Assembly: GCA_050251775.1 (NCBI GenBank)
Contig: JBFWMD010000031.1
Location: 1-38,425 of the forward strand
From: Paucidesulfovibrio sp050251775
GTDB taxonomy: Bacteria; Desulfobacterota; Desulfovibrionia; Desulfovibrionales; Desulfovibrionaceae
DNA length: 38,425 nt
Direction of reading: 5' to 3'
The notes beneath the pieces were generated by a model. That model was not told the DNA's origin and searched no databases. It worked only from the letters and a program-made list of their open reading frames with translations. This document shows, piece by piece, positions 25,357-33,042 of this stretch (position 1 is its first letter; each line of letters begins with the position of its first letter). The position numbers were made by a program, and so were the translations under genes.

Positions 25357-27603
25357 ATGCATATCCATAAAATTTTCCGCACGATGCTGCTTCTCGTGAT
25401 CATTCTTTCCTGTCCGATCCAGGCTGTTGTGGCCCAACAGACCGCATCCGGCGTTGCTCCGGATTTCGAGGAGCAGCCTCTGGCCGACCCAGCCGCCAAC
25501 GCTCCGCAACAACCCGCAACACAGAATGCCACCCAGGATCCGCCAGCCGACGTTGCGCCCGCTCCTGCCGAACCTGAACAGACGCGCAACATCAACAACC
25601 AGACCTATGAAGATTGGCTGGAACGGTATCGCGCCTGGGACAAGCTCGATACCGTGTACGCGGAACAGCGCGAATCTCCGGACGCGACGTTGCGCCGCAT
25701 CCAGAACTTGCTGGAGGCAGGCCAGCCCGACAAGGCCTACCAGCTTGTGGAGCAAACCCCGCCCTTTACGGAGAGCAATTCCACGGAAAGCACGCGGCTT
25801 TGGTACGGTGGCCGGGCATTGCGCGCCCTGGGGTCGCCCAATCAGGCGGTCATGTGGTTTTCCGAATCGGCAAAGCTGCTGCCCACGCAAGATCTTCGCG
25901 CCCGATTCAACAACGAATACGGACTGGATGTGGTCTGGAGCGATGTCTTCCGCAACCTTTTCTGGACCTATGTCACGACCTACAGCCTGAACCGTGAGGC
26001 CCAGGAATCCTTCCTGCAACTGGTCATTGATCAGGCGCTGCTGGTCTGGCCCCAAAGCCCGTTCTGGAACAAGGCTTCCGCGGTTTTCAGCGCCACGCAG
26101 GCCAAGCGTTCCCCGTCTCCCGAGGACACTGAAGCTGCATCCAGGGAAACATACTTCGTGAATAAGGCGGACCGGCAGCAAATCGTACGCGCCCTGGCCG
26201 CGTGCGGCCTGCAATCGCCCACGGCCAAGGCTCCGCTGGAGAACATCCCGAACGAGGCGGTTCGTCAGTTCTGGAACGATGTGCTCGAAGCCCTTTCCGG
26301 ACAGGAGCCAGAGGATCACAATTCGCTCTTTGAAGAACAGCGCTACGTCAAGGCCGCTTCCTTCCTGGGATCCCAGCCCTTCAAGCATCTGATGAAGAAT
26401 AGGGAGCATTGGATCTATTCGCCTGAAGACAAACGCCTGAAAGTGTTCGTGGGCAATATGCTCGCACTCTCTCCGGAACGGGCCCAGGCCATTTTCGAGT
26501 CGGGCGAGGAAGGCAAGCTCATGCCGGACGCGGAGCCCCTTGACGGCGTGGAGACCTTCCGTTTCGCACTGGCCGTGATGTCGGGACAAACCAAATCCGC
26601 GCGCAAGGCCTGGGATGCACTCCAGCCCGCGTATCTGCCGCTTTCCCTCCGACTCGCGGGCATGATCCTCTTTAATCTCGACGTGCGCGAAGTCACGGGC
26701 GTGGCAGATACGGACACACAGAGCAACCGCCTGCTCGCTTCCCTGGCCAGCGCGGCTGGAAATTCCCCGACCTTCGCCTACGAGGCGCCTTTCTGGGTCC
26801 GGGTCGAGTCGGGCAAGATCAACACGACCATGCTCAACACTTGGCCCCTGGACAAGGAGCTGGTCTTTGCGGGCTGGCGTGAGCAATGGCTTGCCGCCCC
26901 TTCCGCCGAACTGGCCCGCCGGATCGCCTTTCTTTTCCCGGACCAGCAGTTCGGCATGAAGTGCGCGCTCTATCTGGCCGGAAAAGCAGTCAGCGACAAG
27001 CAGCTTGGGCTGGCTTCCTATTATCTTGGCGCAGTGGCCCCGGAAGACGCCAACGCCACGCTTCAGGCCAAACGGCTTGAGATCAAGGCCGAGTTGGAGA
27101 TCGCCCGGGACCTGATGCCTGAAGCCTACGCCACCTATCAGGAATTGCTGGCTTCCGGCGCACCCGTTTCCGATGTGACCCGGCTGAAGATCGCCTTCCT
27201 GATGCAGCAGATGGGCAACCTGGAAGGCGGCCAGGACAACCTGCGCAAGCTCTGGGACAAGCGGGAAACCTTTGGCACGGCCATGCAGGCCGAGATTCTC
27301 TTCTACCTCGGCGAGGGCGAGGCGGCCCTCGGCAACCAGGACCAGGCCCTGGACAGCTATCTTCAGCTGGCCTGGCAGTATCCGCAGGAAAGCATGTGGG
27401 CGCTGACCGCCATGTACCGCGCCGCCAACATCTACGAGCAGCGCGACCAGTACGAGCCCGCGGTCCGGCTGCTGCAAACCGTGATCAAGAACGCGGAAAC
27501 GCCCAAACAGCGCGAAGCCGCCACCTCGCGGCTCGAGAGCATCAAAGGGAAGATGGGCAAGCCCTCGGATGCAGGGCCGGGCGCGCTGCCCTACCCGTTC
27601 TGA
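25357..27603 (+). CDS. Large exported TPR-like repeat protein, unknown function
   Basis: The 748-residue product starts with a signal peptide (MHIHKIFRTMLLLVIILSC...), predicted cut after AVVA26, so it is periplasmic or outer-membrane associated. A Pro/Ala/Gln-rich linker (about 33-75) is followed by an all-helical body with tetratricopeptide-like units. These are clearest from about 600 on (YLGEGEAALGNQDQALDSYLQLAWQYP, AANIYEQRDQYEPAVRLLQTVI). Such scaffolds often mediate protein assembly at the envelope; no catalytic motif is visible. The ATG at 25357 is chosen for the signal peptide; its ribosome site is weak. The gene ends about 40 bp before the cobalamin riboswitch. Confidence 0.75.
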   Translation: MHIHKIFRTMLLLVIILSCPIQAVVAQQTASGVAPDFEEQPLADPAANAPQQPATQNATQDPPADVAPAPAEPEQTRNINNQTYEDWLERYRAWDKLDTVYAEQRESPDATLRRIQNLLEAGQPDKAYQLVEQTPPFTESNSTESTRLWYGGRALRALGSPNQAVMWFSESAKLLPTQDLRARFNNEYGLDVVWSDVFRNLFWTYVTTYSLNREAQESFLQLVIDQALLVWPQSPFWNKASAVFSATQAKRSPSPEDTEAASRETYFVNKADRQQIVRALAACGLQSPTAKAPLENIPNEAVRQFWNDVLEALSGQEPEDHNSLFEEQRYVKAASFLGSQPFKHLMKNREHWIYSPEDKRLKVFVGNMLALSPERAQAIFESGEEGKLMPDAEPLDGVETFRFALAVMSGQTKSARKAWDALQPAYLPLSLRLAGMILFNLDVREVTGVADTDTQSNRLLASLASAAGNSPTFAYEAPFWVRVESGKINTTMLNTWPLDKELVFAGWREQWLAAPSAELARRIAFLFPDQQFGMKCALYLAGKAVSDKQLGLASYYLGAVAPEDANATLQAKRLEIKAELEIARDLMPEAYATYQELLASGAPVSDVTRLKIAFLMQQMGNLEGGQDNLRKLWDKRETFGTAMQAEILFYLGEGEAALGNQDQALDSYLQLAWQYPQESMWALTAMYRAANIYEQRDQYEPAVRLLQTVIKNAETPKQREAATSRLESIKGKMGKPSDAGPGALPYPF

Positions 27604-27635
27604 GCCGCTTGCTTGACGCGTGCTTGAAGCTTGGC

Positions 27636-27822
27636 GTATGCAACCGTTTCGGGTGTCTGTGGGTGATCTGCATCGCTCGCGGATGAAAAGGGAATCCCGT
27701 GTGAATCGGGAGCGGACCCGCCGCCGTGAATCCTGCAACCGACCTTCCATAACGCCACTGGGCCACGCGGCCCGGGAAGGCGGAAGGACCGGGGGATGAG
27801 CCGGAAGACCTGCCCGAGCAAC
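27636..27822 (+). promoter_or_regulatory. Cobalamin riboswitch aptamer
   Basis: The core elements are in the canonical order. GGGAAT (27690-27695) is followed by the GTG...GAATCGGGAGCGG...CCCGCC block, GCCACTGG (about 27754-27761), GGGAAGG (about 27774-27780), ATGAG, and the B12 box AGCCGGAAGACCTGCC (27799-27814). TCGGG (27649-27653) pairs with CCCGA (27813-27817) to close P1. It should lower expression of the downstream cbiK-btuC-btuD-btuF-cobI operon when adenosylcobalamin or a related cobamide is plentiful. Confidence 0.95.
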
Positions 27823-27832
27823 TAGTATCGTT

Positions 27833-27856
27833 CCACCGGCAACGGGGGCTTTTTTT
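27833..27856 (+). terminator. Riboswitch expression-platform terminator
   Basis: CCACCG and CGGGGG pair (one A-G mismatch) around a GCAA tetraloop (27833-27848) and are followed by C and seven T (27850-27856). The left arm also pairs in a longer alternative hairpin, GTTCCACCGGCA (27830-27841) with TGCCGGCGGAAC (27856-27867), which places the T run in its loop. The two folds exclude each other, as expected of a ligand-controlled terminator/antiterminator pair. Confidence 0.65.
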
Positions 27857-27883
27857 GCCGGCGGAACCACGTGGGGGAAATAC

Positions 27884-27915
27884 GGAACCCCTGCGGCATG
27901 AGCCGCAGGGGTTCC
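27884..27915 (+). terminator. Perfect 14-bp hairpin between riboswitch and cbiK
   Basis: GGAACCCCTGCGGC (27884-27897), loop ATGA, and GCCGCAGGGGTTCC (27902-27915) match perfectly. Only a weak T-containing tail (GCTTGTTTC) follows, so it could be a second terminator, a transcript-stabilising 5' stem, or a block to leader readthrough. It stands 45 bp before the cbiK start codon. Confidence 0.6.
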
Positions 27916-27960
27916 GCTTGTTTCATCCCCCTCACCCGCCCCCTCTGCGGAGGGTATTCC

Positions 27961-28887
27961 ATGCATTTGCTTTTTTCCTCTTCGTCCCGACCCGTCCCAG
28001 AACCGATCCGGTTCCGCGTCCTTGTTCCGTTCCTGCTCCTTTTGCTGCTCTTTGCCTCTTCCGCCCTGGCCCATTCCGCCAAGGCCGACAAGACCGGCAT
28101 TCTCCTCGTGGCCTTTGGCTCCAGCGTCAGCGAGGCGCAGGTCGCCTTCAAAAACATCGACGCCAAGGTCCGCGCGGCCCATCCCGGCATCCCCGTGCAG
28201 TGGGCCTTCACGTCCCACATCATCCGCACCAAGCTGGCCAAGGAAGGCAAAGAGCTGCTCTCTCCGGCCCAGGCCCTGGCCCTGATGGCCAGCCAGGGCT
28301 ACACCCATGTAGCCGTGCAGTCCCTGCATACCATCCCAGGCGAGGAGTATAATGGCTTGCTGGAAACCGTGCGGGCGTTCCAATCCTTCCCGGACGGCAT
28401 TGCCCACATCGCGCTGGGCGCTCCCCTGCTCTATGCCACCGACGACCTGGAGCGCGTGGCCGACGCGCTGCTGGCCAATGCCCCGGCAAAGCGCTCCAAG
28501 GATGATGCCCTGCTCTTCATGGGCCATGGCACGCCCCATCCGGGCAACGTCTATTACATCGCCATGCAGGAACTCCTGCGCTCCAGGGACGCCAATGCTT
28601 TTGTGGCCACGGTGGAGGGAACCCCGGACCTGGATCAGGTCCGCAAGGGACTGAAGGACAGGAAGATCAAGAAGATCTGGCTGCTGCCCTTCATGTCCGT
28701 AGCCGGTGACCATGCCCGCAACGACATGTCCGGACCGGAGTCGGACTCCTGGACCAGCATCCTCACGGCGGACGGGTTCCAGTGCGCTTCCGTGCTCAAG
28801 GGCACGGCGGAGTACGACAACATCGTGGCCATCTGGCTGGAACATCTTGACGCGGCCCTGTCTCGGCTCGTACCGGTCAAAAAGTAA
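27961..28887 (+). CDS. cbiK: Periplasmic sirohydrochlorin cobaltochelatase CbiK(P)
   Basis: This 308-residue class II chelatase inserts Co2+ into sirohydrochlorin. A signal peptide (hydrophobic core VLVPFLLLLLLFASSALA, cut near residue 37) precedes the enzyme, so it works in the periplasm. The two metal/catalytic histidines are His189 in MGHGTPHPGN and His251 in AGDHARNDM, 62 residues apart. The spacing matches what I recall for the periplasmic CbiK of Desulfovibrio vulgaris, which is tetrameric and binds heme b. The heme ligand cannot be assigned by eye. GGAGGG lies six bases before the ATG at 27961. Expression is under the cobalamin riboswitch, and importer genes follow. Confidence 0.93.
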   Translation: MHLLFSSSSRPVPEPIRFRVLVPFLLLLLLFASSALAHSAKADKTGILLVAFGSSVSEAQVAFKNIDAKVRAAHPGIPVQWAFTSHIIRTKLAKEGKELLSPAQALALMASQGYTHVAVQSLHTIPGEEYNGLLETVRAFQSFPDGIAHIALGAPLLYATDDLERVADALLANAPAKRSKDDALLFMGHGTPHPGNVYYIAMQELLRSRDANAFVATVEGTPDLDQVRKGLKDRKIKKIWLLPFMSVAGDHARNDMSGPESDSWTSILTADGFQCASVLKGTAEYDNIVAIWLEHLDAALSRLVPVKK

Positions 28888-28899
28888 AGAAAGTCATCC

Positions 28900-29949
28900 A
28901 TGCACGGCCATTCCCAGGAAAATTCATCGCCAACAATGCATCGGACGGGCCTCACCGCGCTGGTGCTTCTGGCCCTGACACTGCTTTCCCTGGGTCTGGC
29001 CGTGCTTCCCGGAGCCTATCCCATTCCCGCGTCCGGCGTGTTCCAGGTGCTCCTGGGCGCGCAGGGCAACGATCCAGCCTGGCAAACCGTGGTGCTGGAC
29101 ATCCGTCTGAGCCGCATCTGTCTTTCCTGGCTGGTGGGGGCCGGGCTGGCCTCGGCCGGGGTGGTCTTCCAGGGGCTTTTGCGCAACCCCCTGGCCGACC
29201 CCTTCACTTTGGGCGTTTCCAGCGGCGGCGCATTCGGCGCTTCCCTGGCCATCACCCTGGGGCTGGCCGGCTCCGCAGGCCTGTTCGGACTGGGCGCACT
29301 GCCCTTTGCCGCACTCCTAGGCGCGCTCGGCGCGCTCGCCGCGGTCATCGCCCTGGGTCGCATCGGTGGCCGCCTGCGTCGCGAAACCCTGGTCCTGGCC
29401 GGAATCGTGGTCTCCACTTTTCTTTCGGCCTGCATCTCGCTGTTCAAGGCCCTCAATGAAGAATCCGTCTCCGCCATTGTCTTCTGGATCATGGGCAGCC
29501 TCCAGGGTCGCGGCTGGGAGCATGTGTTTCTGATGCTGCCGTATTTTCTAGCGGGCATCGCGCTCATGCTTCTCTATTCACGCGAACTGGACCTGCTCTC
29601 CCTGGGCGAGACCCAGGCCCGGCAACTGGGCGTGCGCACTACGCGAACGCGGCTGGCGCTGCTCGCTGGCGCGGGATTGGTCACAGCGGCCGGAGTGGCT
29701 GTGGCCGGAGTCATCGGCTTTGTGGGCCTCGTGGTTCCGCACATGGTCCGGCTGGTCCTGGGCGCGGAACACCGCCCCCTGCTGCTCAATTCCGCGCTGC
29801 TGGGCGGGCTGCTGCTGGTCTGGTCCGATGTGGCCGCGCGGAGCATGCTCCCAGGCGGAGCCGAACTGCCCGTAGGCGTGATCACCGCCCTGCTTGGCGG
29901 ACCGTTCTTCTGTTTTCTGCTGCGCAGGCGGCAGGGCGGCGCAACATGA
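28900..29949 (+). CDS. btuC: BtuC/FecCD-type ABC importer permease
   Basis: This 349-residue polytopic protein of the FecCD family has about ten membrane helices. Diagnostic segments are DIRLSRI, the GVVFQGLLRNPLADPFTLGVSSGGAFGA pattern, LLSLGETQARQLGV and GFVGLVVPHMVRL. It forms the channel for a cobalamin, heme or siderophore-type ligand. B12-riboswitch control favours a corrinoid, cobalt-tetrapyrrole or similar ligand. It starts 12 bp after cbiK. The ATG at 28900 lacks a strong ribosome site, and the ATG 12 codons in (28936) is a possible alternative. Its stop overlaps the next ATG (ATGA). Confidence 0.9.
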   Translation: MHGHSQENSSPTMHRTGLTALVLLALTLLSLGLAVLPGAYPIPASGVFQVLLGAQGNDPAWQTVVLDIRLSRICLSWLVGAGLASAGVVFQGLLRNPLADPFTLGVSSGGAFGASLAITLGLAGSAGLFGLGALPFAALLGALGALAAVIALGRIGGRLRRETLVLAGIVVSTFLSACISLFKALNEESVSAIVFWIMGSLQGRGWEHVFLMLPYFLAGIALMLLYSRELDLLSLGETQARQLGVRTTRTRLALLAGAGLVTAAGVAVAGVIGFVGLVVPHMVRLVLGAEHRPLLLNSALLGGLLLVWSDVAARSMLPGGAELPVGVITALLGGPFFCFLLRRRQGGAT

Positions 29950-30815
29950 GTGGTATTGACGCAACGCCCCCCTTGCTGGAGTGCCGTGAGCTTTCCCTGG
30001 GCTACGGCAAGGAAAACCTCGTGCTTTCCGGAGTGAATCTTCGCATCCAACGCGGCGAGCTGGTGGCCCTGCTCGGTCCCAATGGCGCGGGCAAGAGCAC
30101 CTTGATCGCGGGCCTCTGCGGCATTGCCGCTCCGCAACGAGGGGAAGTCCTGCTCCAGGGAGAGCCGATTTCCCGGCTTTCCCCGCGCGAAGTGGCCCAA
30201 CGCTGCGCCGTGGTTTCCCAACGCGCGGAACCGGCCTTTGGTCTCCGGGTCCGGACGCTGGTGGAGATGGGCCGGTATGCACGGCTGCCCTTTTGGGGCA
30301 ATCCCGACCCGGAGGACCGCCTGGCCGTGGACGCCGCTCTGGAAGCCACCGGCACGAGCCCATACCGGAACCGCCCGGCGGACCAACTCTCCGGCGGGGA
30401 GATGCAACGTGTGTTCCTGGCACGAGCCCTGGCCCAGGAAACGCCGCTCCTGCTTCTGGACGAACCGTTTGCTTCCATGGACGCGGCCTGGAGCATCCGC
30501 TGCTTTGACCTGCTCCAACGCGGAGCCGCTCAGAGCGCCGTTCTGCTGGCACTGCACGACATCAATCTGGCCGCGCTGTACTGCACGCGGATCCTGTTCA
30601 TCAAAAACAACGGCGTGGCCTTTGACGGCTCGCCCAAACGGCTGTTCACGGAAACAGCCCTGAGCGAACTCTATGAAACCGAAATCAAGATTGGAACACA
30701 TCCCGTCACCGGCAGTCCCCAGGCCTTTCCCGTGCCCGGCGCCGCTTCTTGCGGCGTTTTGGGTCGTGGTAGTAATTCCTGTGCTGCTGACGCTGAGTCC
30801 AGCGGCAAACGCTGA
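29946..30815 (+). CDS. btuD: BtuD/FecE-type ABC importer ATPase
   Basis: This 289-residue cytoplasmic ATPase has Walker A GPNGAGKST, signature LSGGEMQRV, Walker B LLLLDEP, the switch His in ALHDIN, and a typical FecE-like body up to about residue 245 (TEIKIGTHP). The last about 45 residues are low-complexity (Ser/Gly/Ala) and are coded by DNA that also encodes the BtuF signal peptide in another frame. That tail is probably a by-product of the overlap rather than a domain. It is coupled to btuC by a 4-bp overlap. Confidence 0.92.
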   Translation: MSGIDATPPLLECRELSLGYGKENLVLSGVNLRIQRGELVALLGPNGAGKSTLIAGLCGIAAPQRGEVLLQGEPISRLSPREVAQRCAVVSQRAEPAFGLRVRTLVEMGRYARLPFWGNPDPEDRLAVDAALEATGTSPYRNRPADQLSGGEMQRVFLARALAQETPLLLLDEPFASMDAAWSIRCFDLLQRGAAQSAVLLALHDINLAALYCTRILFIKNNGVAFDGSPKRLFTETALSELYETEIKIGTHPVTGSPQAFPVPGAASCGVLGRGSNSCAADAESSGKR

Positions 30816-31677
30816 ATCGCTCCACATTCAGGACGACCTGGGCCGAAACATCGAATTGAACAAACCGGCGCAATGCATCGTGGCCCTCTACGGCGCGTTC
30901 AATGAAATTCTGTACGGCATGGGACTCGGCGACCGGCTCGTGGCGCGCACCGATGCGGACCATACCCCCGAGGCTGTGGCGGCCCTGCCAAGCATCGGCA
31001 CGCACATGCGCCCCAATGTGGAGCGCATCGTGGGCTTGGGGCCGGACCTGGTGCTGCAAATGGGCGGCAGGAAAGAGGCCGTGCGCAGCGTGGAAGACCT
31101 GGGTCGCTTCGGCGTGACCACGGCTCTGTTCCAGGTTGCGAGTTTTGACGAACTCTTTTCCACCATTGAGCGGATTGGCGTGCTTACCGGAGCGCGGGAT
31201 CAGGCCGCTGCCCTGGAACACTCCATGCGCCAGCGCCTGGACGCGGTGCGGGATCGGTTGGGGCAAGCCTCTCGGCCCCTGGTTTTCTATGAAATCCGTT
31301 CCGGCAATCTCCTGGCTGCGGGCCAGAGCTCGCTGGTCAGCGACATCATCCGCATGGCCGGAGGCGAAAACTGCGTCCGCCTGGAGGACAAGCTGGTTCG
31401 CCTCAGCGAAGAGGAATTGCTGCGGTTGCGTCCCGAGGTCTATGTGTCCCAGCGCGGCCCCATGAATCCGGCCCCGGTGAACGTGCGCAGCGCCGAACGC
31501 TTCGCCACGCTGCCGGCGGTCCAATCCGGTCGCGTGCTCAACGTGGACGAACAGATGTTTTCCCGGCCAGGGCCGCGCAATGTGGACGCGGTGGAACTGC
31601 TGGCCGGTTTTCTTCACCCTGAAATATTCCCGGAATTCGCCGCCCGTGCGGCGCAATCGGAGCCGATGCATGACTGA
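30673..31677 (+). CDS. btuF: BtuF/FepB-type periplasmic binding protein
   Basis: The 334-residue product has a long signal region (basic MKPKSR, hydrophobic LLAAFWVVVVIPVLLTL, cut near SPAANA47). A type III (clamp-like) binding fold follows, with IVALYGAFNEILYGMGLGDRLVA, GTHMRPNVERIVGLGPDLVL and a long connecting helix. It delivers the ligand to BtuCD. The ATG at 30673 lies 143 bp inside btuD, an unusually long out-of-frame overlap. Internal GTG starts would remove the basic end of the signal, so I keep 30673. The ligand is not readable from sequence; cobalamin, Co-sirohydrochlorin or heme-like compounds are candidates. Confidence 0.88.
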   Translation: MKPKSRLEHIPSPAVPRPFPCPAPLLAAFWVVVVIPVLLTLSPAANAESLHIQDDLGRNIELNKPAQCIVALYGAFNEILYGMGLGDRLVARTDADHTPEAVAALPSIGTHMRPNVERIVGLGPDLVLQMGGRKEAVRSVEDLGRFGVTTALFQVASFDELFSTIERIGVLTGARDQAAALEHSMRQRLDAVRDRLGQASRPLVFYEIRSGNLLAAGQSSLVSDIIRMAGGENCVRLEDKLVRLSEEELLRLRPEVYVSQRGPMNPAPVNVRSAERFATLPAVQSGRVLNVDEQMFSRPGPRNVDAVELLAGFLHPEIFPEFAARAAQSEPMHD

Positions 31678-32380
31678 CGAACGCGGCGTTCTCTATGGCG
31701 TGGGCGTGGGGCCGGGCGACCCGGACCTGCTGACCCTCAAGGCGATCCAAACTCTAAACAGGGTCGGCAGCATTTTTGCCAGCTCTTCGAGCAAAAATGG
31801 CTTTTCCCTTGCGGAATCCATCATCCGGCCGCACCTGAAAACCGATTCCCAGGTCCTGCGGCTGAAATTCCCCATGACCAGCGACGCAACGCTACTGGAA
31901 GAGGCCTGGACAGCCAATGCCGAGGCCGTGCTGAAGCGGCTGGCCCAAGGCGAGGACGTGGCCCTGGTCACCCTGGGCGATCCGTTGCTCTTTAGCACCT
32001 TCGGATACGTGCTGCGCATGGTGAAGCGGCTCTGTCCGGAGCAACAGGTCGAGATCGTGCCCGGCATCACCTCGTTCCAGCAGGCCGCCGCAGCCACCGG
32101 AACCATCCTGGCCGAAGCTGGAGAAACCCTGTACATTCTGCCCGGGACCATGCCCGCGCAGGAGCTGCGCCAGCATCTGGACCAGGCCGACAATTGTGTG
32201 GTGCTCAAGGCCTACCGCAACTTCGCCACCATCCGCGCAACCCTGGACGAACTCGACCTGAGCCGCAACAGCCTGTTTGTCAGCCGTCTCGGTCTGGAAG
32301 GCGAACTGATCTGCCGGAACCTGGATCAGGCCCCGGAAACCCCGCACTATCTCTCGCTGCTGTTGGTGAAAAAGAATTGA
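31670..32380 (+). CDS. cobI: Precorrin-2 / cobalt-factor II C20-methyltransferase
   Basis: This 236-residue SAM-dependent tetrapyrrole methylase has GVGVGPGDPDLLTLKA at the N-terminus, the VTLGDPLLFSTFGYV loop and VPGITSFQQAAAATG. That is the CobI/CbiL set. It methylates C20 of the ring made by sirohydrochlorin chelation, so it is the next enzyme after CbiK in the anaerobic cobalamin route. The ATG at 31670 overlaps the end of btuF by 8 bp, with GGAG upstream. It is the last gene of the riboswitch operon; its stop is three bases from the converging bactofilin stop. Confidence 0.92.
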   Translation: MTDERGVLYGVGVGPGDPDLLTLKAIQTLNRVGSIFASSSSKNGFSLAESIIRPHLKTDSQVLRLKFPMTSDATLLEEAWTANAEAVLKRLAQGEDVALVTLGDPLLFSTFGYVLRMVKRLCPEQQVEIVPGITSFQQAAAATGTILAEAGETLYILPGTMPAQELRQHLDQADNCVVLKAYRNFATIRATLDELDLSRNSLFVSRLGLEGELICRNLDQAPETPHYLSLLLVKKN

Positions 32381-32383
32381 AAC

Positions 32384-32803
32384 TCAGGTGTGTTCAGCCT
32401 GCTCCCGTGCAAAGGAAGCGGCCAACGGCTCCGCATGGTGCGCTATCAGCGCCCGGCGGGGCCGTTCCACTTCGTGCGTCAGGGTCGTCAGAATCCGACC
32501 GTTGAAAACGGAGCCCTCTTCGGCCTCCAGCGTGCCGACGCGCAAATCACCCTGCAACTCAGCCCCGCTCCGAAGGATCAGCTTGCCCTCGGCAACCACA
32601 TCGCCCACTACCTTGCCGGAAACATCGAGTTCGCCCACGGTCAATGTGCCGCGAACTTCCGCCTCCGGTCCCACGACGAGCAGGCCACCAGTTCGGATGT
32701 CACCAGTGAAAATGGAATCGATTCTGGCGGTTCCGTTAAACTCAAGAAGGCCGTTCCAACGGCAGCCGCTGCCGAGAATGCTGAGTGTTTCTTGCTTGGA
32801 CAT
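32384..32803 (-). CDS. Bactofilin (DUF583 family)
   Basis: The 139-residue protein is a right-handed beta-helix repeat of alternating short strands (SGKVVGDVVAEGKLILRSGAELQGDLRVG), the bactofilin core, between a short N-terminal SILGSG segment and a basic/His C-terminal tail. Bactofilins polymerise without nucleotide and act as scaffolds in cell shape, stalk or motility structures. The start at 32803 follows a short AT-rich leader. It converges on cobI with a three-base gap, so no separate terminator fits between them. Confidence 0.88.
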   Translation of the reverse strand: MSKQETLSILGSGCRWNGLLEFNGTARIDSIFTGDIRTGGLLVVGPEAEVRGTLTVGELDVSGKVVGDVVAEGKLILRSGAELQGDLRVGTLEAEEGSVFNGRILTTLTHEVERPRRALIAHHAEPLAASFAREQAEHT

Positions 32804-32963
32804 GACCGAATCAAATAATCATATTCCGCAACGTCCGCAAGAAAATTTATGATTATTTTGTCAATACATTTAGCATGATACTATATTCACAAACGCTTTA
32901 TTCTCAACAAAGCACTCTGTTTACCCGTGATGCTCGTTGCGTCTTTCCTGCGAGCGCTTTTGC

Positions 32964-32992
32964 TTGACATGACCTGCGTGTTCACATAGTTA
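32964..32992 (+). promoter_or_regulatory. Putative promoter of the tetR-dctPQM operon
   Basis: An exact TTGACA (32964-32969) is followed after 17 bp by TAGTTA (32987-32992) in an AT-rich 239-bp gap between bactofilin and tetR. The operators lie directly downstream, over the expected transcription start. Confidence 0.5.
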
Positions 32993-33002
32993 TAGCAAAA
33001 AT

Positions 33003-33033
33003 TGACCAAAGGTCATTTTTTGACCAGTGGTCG
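33003..33033. promoter_or_regulatory. Two tandem palindromic operators, probable TetR sites
   Basis: TGACC-AAA-GGTCA (33003-33015) and TGACC-AGT-GGTC (33021-33032) are inverted repeats with centres 18 bp apart. They lie between the -10 box and the tetR start at 33043, which is where a TetR-family repressor that controls its own operon normally binds. Confidence 0.7.
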
Positions 33034-33042
33034 GAGAGGCGC

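Noticed and set aside
25023..25370. 115-codon plus-strand frame just before the exported repeat protein
   Set aside because: It has no Shine-Dalgarno sequence and no family resemblance, and it overlaps the start of a well-supported signal peptide.
25135..28845. 1236-codon open frame on the minus strand
   Set aside because: It runs antisense through the exported repeat protein, the cobalamin riboswitch and cbiK. Its product is rich in Gly, Arg, His and Gln with no motif, as expected of a GC-bias shadow.
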